Shown one piece after another: positions 1 to 5,545 of a stretch of 5,545 bases of DNA (positions are counted from its first letter, which is position 1; each line of letters opens with the position of its first letter). Both the position numbers and the translations under genes were made by a program. The stretch covers positions 1 through 5,545 of the forward strand of contig JAGHBT010000334.1 of the NCBI GenBank assembly GCA_021160845.1, given 5' to 3'. Origin of the DNA: a bacterium (GTDB lineage Bacteria; Krumholzibacteriota; Krumholzibacteriia; Krumholzibacteriales; WJIX01). Below the pieces are notes generated by a model that saw only the letters and a program-made list of their open reading frames with translations, did no database searches and was not told where the DNA came from.

Positions 1-55
1 ACAGTAAATATTTGATAGAATTGGTTCCAATATCCAAAATAGCGTATCTTTCCAT
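1..55 (-). CDS. Ppx/GppA-like phosphatase, N-terminal fragment (3' end outside window)
   Basis: Read on the minus strand from the ATG at 55-53, the 18 visible codons give MERYAILDIGTNSIKYLL. The pattern hydrophobic-IDIGTNSI-hydrophobic is the first phosphate-binding strand-turn of the ASKHA fold, and this version (DIGTNSIK or DIGSNSIR) is typical of exopolyphosphatase/pppGpp phosphohydrolase (Ppx/GppA) proteins. Those are cytosolic enzymes that cleave terminal phosphates from polyphosphate or pppGpp. The start is well fixed: an in-frame TAG lies at 67-65, and an AGGGG ribosome binding site (66-62) sits six bases before the ATG. The gene points away from the sensor kinase, with a 301-base gap between the two starts. 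Only the N-terminus is seen, so other ASKHA members (sugar kinase-like or PilM/FtsA-like) cannot be fully excluded. The family call is an inference from one motif, and substrate preference cannot be judged. Confidence 0.72.
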   Translation of the reverse strand, partial: MERYAILDIGTNSIKYLL

Positions 56-206
56 CTTTTTCCCCTATAGCATCTTTAGTAAGTTCCGTGAACAAATAAA
101 ACAACATTTCCACCATGTATAAATCATTACTAATCTTAAAGAGACATAAGATCATTAAATCACAGCATCCTATTACTCATCAAAAATATCAAGAATAAAA
201 TCCGGA

Positions 207-245
207 GTTAAAGAAGCACGCTCAAGAAAGGGGCATCTCTTTAAC
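207..245. repeat. 8-bp perfect inverted repeat, 23-base spacer
   Basis: GTTAAAGA (207-214) is exactly complementary to TCTTTAAC (238-245). The spacer contains a purine-rich AAGAAAGGGG stretch. The arms are AT-rich and no T-tract follows on either strand, so it does not look like an intrinsic terminator. It could be a regulator site or a chance match in AT-rich DNA. Confidence 0.35.
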
Positions 246-311
246 CCTAACATTCTCCTATTAAGTTTACACTATTCAGTACCGATATTGTTACTTAACC
301 GGTCACACTGT

Positions 312-327
312 GCTGTTTTTAAACAGC
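312..327. promoter_or_regulatory. 7-bp palindrome GCTGTTT-TT-AAACAGC before the kinase start; possible operator
   Basis: GCTGTTT (312-318) and AAACAGC (321-327) are perfect inverted copies separated by two bases, ending 29 bases before the kinase ATG. A smaller CACA-C-TGTG palindrome (304-312) abuts it on the left. A compact, nearly uninterrupted dyad in this position is what a homodimeric repressor or activator site looks like. The two-base loop makes an RNA hairpin unlikely. The protein that would bind is unknown. It resembles a LexA box (CTGT...ACAG), but the inner spacing is six bases, not the eight of the E. coli box. Confidence 0.4.
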
Positions 328-356
328 ATGTATATATTTTAATCGCGGGATAACAA

Positions 357-3300
357 ATGAAGGCTAAAAACAACATAAAGGTTCCAATTTTGAAGCTGGC
401 CGGCACACCCTCAATCATTTTTGTCATCAGCCTTCTCCTGGCATGTTTTTCTTTTTACTTTTTGAAAGAAAAGGAAAAAACCCACTTTCAGAAAAATTTC
501 GGATCTCTGTCTCAGAGCCGTTTTAAGAAAGTTGAGAGAACCTTTTTAGAATCACAGTATATGTTTGAAGCACTCAGGGGATTATATAACACATCAGATT
601 TTGTTTCACGCGATAAATTCTCTGCATTTACCCAGGTGATACTTAAAAAACACACCTTTGCCCAGAGACTGGAATGGATACCGCGAGTGAAAAACGCGGA
701 GCGGCATCTCTTTGAACAAAACGCCATAAGAGATGGAATAGAAGGTTTTGAATTTAAAGCCCTCGATAAACAGGGAATAATGCAGCGGGCTCCTGGAAAG
801 AAAGAATATTTCCCCGCCTATTATATTGAACCTTACTCAGGAAATGAAATCTCGGTTGGCTTTGATCTGGCCTCAAATCCGGAACTATTGGAAACCCTCA
901 CGGTCTCCAGTAAAAACAGAAATACTGTCACAGCGTCGACGCTGAATCTTGTTCAGGGATACGATTCTCAAGATGAATTTATTTTATTAATGCCTATTTA
1001 CAGGAAGGACACAAGGACAGTTACCAACAAAGAACCTGAAAAGGAGCTTTCAGGGTTTTTGCTCGGTGTTTTTAAAGCCGGCAATCTAATCCTTGATACC
1101 TTTTCTGATACATATGAAAAGAGAATATCAATTTATTTCTTTGAAAATACCAAGACTGCAACCGCCAAGTATTTATGCGTTGTTAATCCCCCTGACAAAC
1201 CATTGGGCATATTGCCCAAAGTGGGAACCAAAATTGATATTGAAAATACATTCTCCTTGCTGGATTCTGATTTGTATTATCAAAAATATGATTTTAGTTT
1301 TGCCGGTACTAAATGGAGCATAGTGTCTGTCGCGCATAAAGGGCTTCTCGCGGATTACTTTACCACTCAGCCGATAATTTCCTCTTTGGTTATTGTAATT
1401 CTGGGATTTCTGGTAGCGCTTATATTTTGGAATCAGGCAAGAAAAACCCTTATAATTAAAAAGGAGGTTAAGACCCGAACAAAAGAAATGAGCGAAGCAC
1501 AAAACGAACTCTCGCGGATACTCTCGATTGAAAAAAGCCGAGCAAGTCAGCAGTTTAAAATAAACCGGCTTCGTCAGCTTGCGCTTTCAGGTATAACCCT
1601 GGATAAATTCTTGCTACAGGCTGTCGATTTAGTTTCCGAGATATTCGGAGTAAAATACACGATAATACTGCAACACCAACCTGAAAAAGGGGCTCTTTTC
1701 CTGAGGGCAGGAACAGGCTGGGAGGATGGCTGGGTAGGGCAAAAATCGTTGCCGGATGACATAACTTCACAAAGCGGATATACACTTTTGCGTGATCAAC
1801 CGGTGATCACTGAAGACATCCGAAGTGAAAACAGATTTTCACCATCGGCTCTGCTTACAGAACATAACATTATAAGCGGCATGACAGTCATAATTCCCGG
1901 AATCGATCAACCCTTCGGAATCCTTGGGATATACTCAGCCCATGTTCAGCCATTCAGCGAGGATGACAAAGACTTTCTGAAAGCTTTGGCAGACATTCTT
2001 GCCGCGAAACTTCTTCGTTCACAGACAGAGGAAGTACTGAAAAGGAGTGAAAAAAAATATCGCAACCTTATTGAAAATCAGAGTGAAGGGGTAGGAATTG
2101 TCAATCTTGAAGAAGAATTCATCTTATCCAACCCCGCGGGGGATAAGATATTCGGTGTTGAAAAAGAAGGGTTGCAGGGAAGAAACCTCAGGGAATTTCT
2201 AAGCAACAATCAAATGAAAAAAATTAAAAGAGAAACCAAAAAACGAGCCCACGGCGAAAAATCCTCTTATGAAATTGTTATAAACCAGCCGGGAGGTAAA
2301 AAAGTCAATGCGGTGGTAACAGCCTCGCCTCATTATGACGAAAACAATACACTTATCGGTTCATTTGCTATTTTCCGAGACATTACTGTCCGCAAACAGA
2401 CAGAAAGAAAACTACGGAACACAAATCGCCGGCTTGTAGCTGCAATCGTTCAGGCTAAAAACATGACAGCTAAAGCGGAAAAAGCCAACATGGCCAAAAG
2501 TGAATTTCTCGCCAACATGAGCCACGAGATAAGAACACCTATGAATGGTGTAATCGGAATGAACGGTCTACTGCTTGACACGGAACTTACCCATGAACAG
2601 CGCCGCTATGCCGAAATTGTACGCATAAGCGCTGAATCCCTGCTGGAATTGATTAATGACATTCTCGACTTTTCAAAGATAGAGGCAGGCAAGCTGGAAT
2701 TGGAATCGTTAAACTTCAACCTGCATTCTATGTTCGAAAATTTTGCTGAAATAATGGCACTCAAAACTCAAGAGAAAGATTTGGAATTTATCTGTTCTAT
2801 CGCGCCTGAAATTCCTGTCTTTCTACGCGGCGATCCGGGCCGGTTGCATCAGATACTGATCAATCTTGTGAACAATGCCGTCAAATTTACAAGTGACGGG
2901 GAAATCGATGTACGTGGCAACCTGGAAACAGAGACAGAAGAGGAAATAACAATACGTTTCTCGGTGCGTGATACCGGCATAGGAATTCCAATTGACAAAC
3001 AAGACATTCTTTTCAATAAGTTTACACAAGTTGACTCGTCAACTACACGCAAATACGGCGGGACCGGTCTCGGCCTGGCCATTTCCAAAAAACTTGCCGA
3101 AGCAATGGGCGGTAAAATCGGTCTAAAAAGTGAGGAAGGAAAGGGAACTGAATTCTGGTTTACTGCTCGTTTCCTCAAACAACCGGCGCAGAAACATGAC
3201 ATAATTACACCGGAATACCTGCACGGGACACGCATCCTGGTAGTGGACGATAATGCAACCAACAGGGAGATGCTTCATATCCGATTGAAAGCGTGGGGAT

Positions 3301-4094
3301 TACGACAAAGTCAGGCGCCTGACGCCGAAACTGGATTACGCCTACTGCGCGAGGCGGCAAAAAATGACGATCCTTATCAAGTTGCTATTCTCGACATGTT
3401 TATGCCTGGAATGAATGGAGATGAACTTGGCAAGACAATCAAGGCAGACGCGGAGCTTAAGAATACGCATATGGTGATATTGACCTCTATAGACCAAATA
3501 AGTGACACCCCGCGGTTAGAAAAAATCGGGTTTGAAGCGTATCTCACCAAACCCGTGAGCCAGTCGAAACTACTAACCTCTTTGATTAGTATCCTAACTA
3601 ATAAAAATCAACAAAAAAACCCTCCGGTAAATCCGCACCGCTCAATCGGCAAAATACGCAACAACAATGTACATATTCTTCTGGCTGAAGATAATATCAT
3701 CAACCAGAAAGTAACAATTGGTATTCTAAAAAAACTCGGGATGCCAGTCGACACTGTAGCCAACGGAATTGAGGCTGTTAAAGCACTGGGAAATACCCCC
3801 TATGACCTAGTACTCATGGACTGCCAGATGCCGGAGATGGACGGCTATGAAGCAACAAGGAAAATTCGCGAGCTAGAATCCGGGGATCACGATCACCGCA
3901 TCCCCATAATTGCCATGACTGCTAACGCTATGCAGGGTGACCGGGAAAAATGTCTTGAAGCAGGGATGGACGATTACATCTCCAAACCTGTTTCCCCACA
4001 AATCCTATCGGAGAAACTTGAGGATTGGTTGCCCGATGACAGGCAAACTGGTAAACACATGGAAAAAGAAACCCAAACGGCAGAGATAGATTAA
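357..4094 (+). CDS. Membrane-bound hybrid sensor histidine kinase (CHASE-GAF-PAS-HisKA-HATPase-REC-REC)
   Basis: The 1245-residue protein is an inner-membrane sensor that should autophosphorylate on a histidine and pass phosphate to its own receivers. A first TM helix spans about 19-36. A periplasmic CHASE-type region follows, with LEWIPRV at 105-111 and LLMPIYR at 210-216, and a second TM at about 340-358. Next come a coiled coil (about 360-410), a GAF domain (about 415-557), a PAS domain (about 566-677, ending FRDIT) and a second coil. The HisKA H-box SHEIRTPMNG has phosphoacceptor H723. The HATPase carries the N-box (N836, N840, KFT), G1 DTGIGIP (872-878) and G2 GGTGLGL (901-907). REC1 has D964/D965, phosphoacceptor D1013, T1043 and K1065. 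REC2 has E1111/D1112, D1155, T1188 and K1210. Both receivers look functional. There is no HPt domain: the tail after REC2 is short and hydrophilic. The start is fixed by an in-frame TAA at 351-353; the ribosome binding site (GGGA, 347-350) is weak. The CHASE and GAF ligands cannot be read from sequence. No cognate response regulator is adjacent. Confidence 0.96.
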   Translation: MKAKNNIKVPILKLAGTPSIIFVISLLLACFSFYFLKEKEKTHFQKNFGSLSQSRFKKVERTFLESQYMFEALRGLYNTSDFVSRDKFSAFTQVILKKHTFAQRLEWIPRVKNAERHLFEQNAIRDGIEGFEFKALDKQGIMQRAPGKKEYFPAYYIEPYSGNEISVGFDLASNPELLETLTVSSKNRNTVTASTLNLVQGYDSQDEFILLMPIYRKDTRTVTNKEPEKELSGFLLGVFKAGNLILDTFSDTYEKRISIYFFENTKTATAKYLCVVNPPDKPLGILPKVGTKIDIENTFSLLDSDLYYQKYDFSFAGTKWSIVSVAHKGLLADYFTTQPIISSLVIVILGFLVALIFWNQARKTLIIKKEVKTRTKEMSEAQNELSRILSIEKSRASQQFKINRLRQLALSGITLDKFLLQAVDLVSEIFGVKYTIILQHQPEKGALFLRAGTGWEDGWVGQKSLPDDITSQSGYTLLRDQPVITEDIRSENRFSPSALLTEHNIISGMTVIIPGIDQPFGILGIYSAHVQPFSEDDKDFLKALADILAAKLLRSQTEEVLKRSEKKYRNLIENQSEGVGIVNLEEEFILSNPAGDKIFGVEKEGLQGRNLREFLSNNQMKKIKRETKKRAHGEKSSYEIVINQPGGKKVNAVVTASPHYDENNTLIGSFAIFRDITVRKQTERKLRNTNRRLVAAIVQAKNMTAKAEKANMAKSEFLANMSHEIRTPMNGVIGMNGLLLDTELTHEQRRYAEIVRISAESLLELINDILDFSKIEAGKLELESLNFNLHSMFENFAEIMALKTQEKDLEFICSIAPEIPVFLRGDPGRLHQILINLVNNAVKFTSDGEIDVRGNLETETEEEITIRFSVRDTGIGIPIDKQDILFNKFTQVDSSTTRKYGGTGLGLAISKKLAEAMGGKIGLKSEEGKGTEFWFTARFLKQPAQKHDIITPEYLHGTRILVVDDNATNREMLHIRLKAWGLRQSQAPDAETGLRLLREAAKNDDPYQVAILDMFMPGMNGDELGKTIKADAELKNTHMVILTSIDQISDTPRLEKIGFEAYLTKPVSQSKLLTSLISILTNKNQQKNPPVNPHRSIGKIRNNNVHILLAEDNIINQKVTIGILKKLGMPVDTVANGIEAVKALGNTPYDLVLMDCQMPEMDGYEATRKIRELESGDHDHRIPIIAMTANAMQGDREKCLEAGMDDYISKPVSPQILSEKLEDWLPDDRQTGKHMEKETQTAEID

Positions 4095-4109
4095 CCCGGG
4101 GACACCTAA

Positions 4110-4170
4110 TTTGTTTACGGAATCATGTGAAAGTGGAACACTTCAAGAAAAGCGTTACCCTATAAACAAA
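4110..4170. repeat. 8-bp inverted repeat downstream of the kinase, enclosing a small hairpin
   Basis: TTTGTTTA (4110-4117) is perfectly complementary to TAAACAAA (4163-4170). Inside lies a second hairpin, AAGTG-GAA-CACTT (4131-4143). The kinase stop codon is at 4092-4094, so this is the only structure close enough to act in 3'-end formation. However, the downstream arm is followed by A residues rather than T on the plus strand, so it does not fit an intrinsic terminator for the kinase. It may be a transcript-stabilising fold or chance. Confidence 0.3.
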
Positions 4171-4187
4171 AAAATACAAAATATACA

Positions 4188-4217
4188 TTGAATCTCACCC
4201 CTTCTGTACTGTAGAAT
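4188..4217 (+). promoter_or_regulatory. Candidate sigma-70-type promoter for the MmgE/PrpD gene
   Basis: TTGAAT (4188-4193) and TAGAAT (4212-4217) match the -35 and -10 consensus at four and five of six positions, with an 18-base spacer. Transcription would begin near 4224, giving a leader of about 110 bases before the ATG at 4333. It lies in a clean non-coding gap upstream of a gene with a strong ribosome binding site. The prediction rests on hexamer matching alone. Confidence 0.45.
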
Positions 4218-4233
4218 ATTGCAAAGCCAGACG

Positions 4234-4263
4234 CGGCAAAAACCTTTGCATTCGATTTTGCCG
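4234..4263 (+). repeat. Stem-loop in the predicted leader of the MmgE/PrpD gene, with alternative pairings
   Basis: CGGCAAAA (4234-4241) pairs perfectly with TTTTGCCG (4256-4263) around a 14-base loop. The same bases allow competing folds: GCAAA-AACC-TTTGC (4236-4249) and GCAAAG (4221-4226) with CTTTGC (4244-4249). A GC-rich GGCC-A-GGCC element follows at 4264-4272. On the RNA, no U-tract follows the 8-bp stem, so it is not a standard terminator. It may be a regulatory leader fold or transcript 5' structure; no known riboswitch class was recognised. Confidence 0.35.
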
Positions 4264-4317
4264 GGCCAGGCCTAGAAAGGAATCTATGTAATTTCCGTAG
4301 GATAAGAAACCCGTACT

Positions 4318-4325
4318 AAAGGAGG
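4318..4325 (+). promoter_or_regulatory. Strong Shine-Dalgarno site of the MmgE/PrpD gene
   Basis: AAAGGAGG is a near-perfect complement of the 16S rRNA 3' end and stands seven bases before the ATG at 4333. Together with the in-frame TAA at 4303-4305 and the absence of another start codon between them, it fixes the translation start. It is clearly stronger than the site in front of the kinase. Confidence 0.85.
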
Positions 4326-4332
4326 CTCTCAA

Positions 4333-5545
4333 ATGGAAAGCATAAGTCACAAAATGGCAAAATTCGCCCTGGATTTGAGATACACGGATATACCTGCCGA
4401 GGCGGTTAAGGAAGCTAAACGGTTTCTACTAGATAGTATTGGGTGTGGGCTTGCAGCAATGGAAAACGATGATATGAAACAGGCCTTTGATTATATCAAG
4501 AAACTTGGAGGTAACAAACAGGCAAGAATTATGGGCTATGGGCATGTGACAAATATGCCAAATGCCACATTTATGAACTCCCTGCTTATCAGAGGAATGG
4601 ATTACAATGATATCTACTGGGAACAGGATCCATCTCATCCTTCCGATATTATTCCCGCGGCTTTGAGCCCAGGAGAATACAAAAAATGTTCAGGAAAAGA
4701 ACTCATAGAGGGTATTCTTATAGCGTATGAGCTGGAGATGAGGATGTGTCTTGCCGCTTATCCCGGAGTACGAGAGGTGGGCTGGCATCACGCGACATTA
4801 ACACAATTTATCAGTCCTATAGTTGCGGGGAAAATGCTCGGATTAAACGAAGAGAAAATTGTCGCGGCTATCGGTATCAGTGGTTCAGCACATTCCACAT
4901 TTGGAGGGGTAGTAGCCGGCGACTTGACTAACATGAAAAACACCGCGGACCCTATGGCGGTCGAAGCTGGTGTCAGAGCCACAATGCTGGCGGAAACAGG
5001 ATTTTCCGGACCTGTAAAGGTTTTTGAGGGAAAAGAAGGGCTATTTGAGGTAATAGGTAATGTGGAGTGGAAAGATGATATCCTTACAAGCGGCCTCGGT
5101 AATAAATTTCTTATAACAGACTGTGAATACAAGGCATTTCCAACGGAAGCTCTCACTCACCAACCTATCACAGCAACACTCGAGCTTATGGAAAACCATA
5201 AGATAGATCCAAAAAATGTGGAAAAAATTGTAATCGAAACCACCGCAAGGGGCGCTGATATTCTCTCCGATCCAAGCAAGTATAAACCCAAAACAAAGGA
5301 AACGGCGGATCACTCCCTTCCGTATTGTATCGCTGTAGCAGTAGCAAAAGGGAACGTCCTTCCATCGGACTTTGAGCTGGAAGCATTAAGAGATCCGCTT
5401 GTTCTCAAGACAATAGATAAAATAGAGGTTATCGCCAACGAAGAAATAAATTCACTGTTTCCCAAGGTCAAACGAGCAATATGTACTATTACAACAATTG
5501 ACGGAGAAGAATACAAAAAACAGGTGGATCACGCGAAAGGGAGCA
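4333..5545 (+). CDS. MmgE/PrpD family protein (2-methylcitrate dehydratase-like), C-terminus outside window
   Basis: The reading frame stays open to the window end, giving 404 residues plus one base. Family members usually have about 450-480 residues, so roughly 50-80 are missing. The N-terminal helical domain contains the family hallmark DYNDIYWEQDPSHPSD (90-105), then GWHHAT (150-155), K202 in NMKNTADPMA, and GPVKVFEGKEG. The smaller domain has YKAFPTEALTH (266-276) and TADHSLPY (324-331), both typical of MmgE/PrpD. By family comparison, D90, H102, H152 or H153, and K202 sit where the active-site pocket of PrpD and cis-aconitate decarboxylase lies. The usual Thr of DYNDT is Ile94 here. It is a soluble cytosolic protein with no signal peptide. 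The family includes 2-methylcitrate dehydratases, cis-aconitate decarboxylases and other dehydratase, epimerase or decarboxylase activities on polycarboxylates, so the substrate is open. No prpB or prpC gene is visible, and what follows downstream is unknown. The start is fixed by a strong AAAGGAGG site and an upstream in-frame stop. Confidence 0.92.
   Translation, partial: MESISHKMAKFALDLRYTDIPAEAVKEAKRFLLDSIGCGLAAMENDDMKQAFDYIKKLGGNKQARIMGYGHVTNMPNATFMNSLLIRGMDYNDIYWEQDPSHPSDIIPAALSPGEYKKCSGKELIEGILIAYELEMRMCLAAYPGVREVGWHHATLTQFISPIVAGKMLGLNEEKIVAAIGISGSAHSTFGGVVAGDLTNMKNTADPMAVEAGVRATMLAETGFSGPVKVFEGKEGLFEVIGNVEWKDDILTSGLGNKFLITDCEYKAFPTEALTHQPITATLELMENHKIDPKNVEKIVIETTARGADILSDPSKYKPKTKETADHSLPYCIAVAVAKGNVLPSDFELEALRDPLVLKTIDKIEVIANEEINSLFPKVKRAICTITTIDGEEYKKQVDHAKGS

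Larger units (their letters stand above)
56..356. other. Divergent intergenic region between the Ppx/GppA-like gene and the sensor kinase
   Basis: These 301 AT-rich bases separate two divergent starts and so must hold both promoters. I found no coding sequence, RNA gene or tandem repeat in them. For the kinase, the best -35-like hexamer is TTTACA (266-271), but no good -10 lies 16-18 bases downstream. TATATT (333-338) resembles a -10 but has no matching -35 and is close to the ATG. For the minus-strand gene, TATACA-like and TACTAA-like hexamers exist with poor partners. Neither promoter can therefore be assigned with confidence. The visible structure is two perfect inverted repeats, listed separately. 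Confidence 0.7.

Noticed and set aside
266..293. Possible kinase promoter with -35 TTTACA
   Set aside because: No -10 hexamer with more than three matches lies at 16-18 bases, so it is not reported as a promoter.
313..326. LexA-like box CTGT...ACAG upstream of the kinase
   Set aside because: The inner spacing is six bases, not the eight of the E. coli SOS box, and nothing else ties the kinase to DNA damage.
1173..1502. Minus-strand open frame of 109 codons opposite the end of the CHASE region and TM2
   Set aside because: The plus-strand frame is continuous and carries the second TM helix and coil expected between CHASE and GAF; the antisense frame has no recognisable domain.
2849..3262. Minus-strand open frame of 137 codons opposite the HATPase domain
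   Set aside because: It lies wholly inside the kinase gene on the opposite strand, has no recognisable domain, and is explained as a shadow of the conserved coding sequence.
4163..4180. A-rich run after the inverted repeat as a terminator for a minus-strand gene
   Set aside because: No minus-strand gene ends here; both neighbours that could use it are on the plus strand.
4788..5156. Minus-strand open frame of 122 codons opposite the MmgE/PrpD gene
   Set aside because: The plus strand encodes clear MmgE/PrpD family motifs here; the antisense frame has no family resemblance.
1..5545. CRISPR array, tRNA, rRNA, insertion sequence or phage element
   Set aside because: No tandem spaced repeats, RNA gene signatures, transposase or integrase motifs, or target duplications were seen.

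Overview
This is a bacterial window with ordinary gene architecture. It has one complete large gene, two genes cut by the window edges, and two AT-rich non-coding gaps. The coding sequence is of moderate, slightly AT-leaning composition. The mix of a CHASE-type hybrid histidine kinase, a Ppx/GppA-like start and an MmgE/PrpD enzyme fits a Gram-negative environmental bacterium. A Desulfobacterota-like anaerobe is my best guess, but this is an impression from style, not a demonstrated assignment.

Layout, left to right. Positions 1-55 (minus strand) hold the first 18 codons of a gene starting MERYAILDIGTNSIKYLL, the phosphate-binding N-terminus of Ppx/GppA-type phosphatases; the rest lies outside the window. 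Positions 56-356 are a divergent intergenic region with two perfect inverted repeats. Positions 357-4094 (plus strand) encode a 1245-residue membrane-anchored hybrid sensor kinase: TM, periplasmic CHASE, TM, coiled coil, GAF, PAS, HisKA, HATPase, REC, REC. Positions 4095-4332 are non-coding, with a candidate sigma-70-type promoter and several overlapping hairpins but no convincing terminator. Position 4333 to the end encodes 404 residues of an MmgE/PrpD-family protein that lacks its C-terminus.

How the genes may work together. The kinase carries all its catalytic boxes and two receivers with intact phosphorylation residues. It has no HPt domain, and no response regulator gene is visible, so its output must pass through proteins encoded elsewhere. 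The MmgE/PrpD gene has its own strong ribosome binding site and a candidate promoter, so it is probably transcribed separately. Nothing in the sequence links the kinase functionally to either neighbour. I see no mobile element, CRISPR array, tRNA or rRNA, and no sign of a new multi-gene system. The items most worth a second look are the orphan double-receiver kinase, the altered DYND(T) motif in the MmgE/PrpD protein, and the structured leader in front of that gene.
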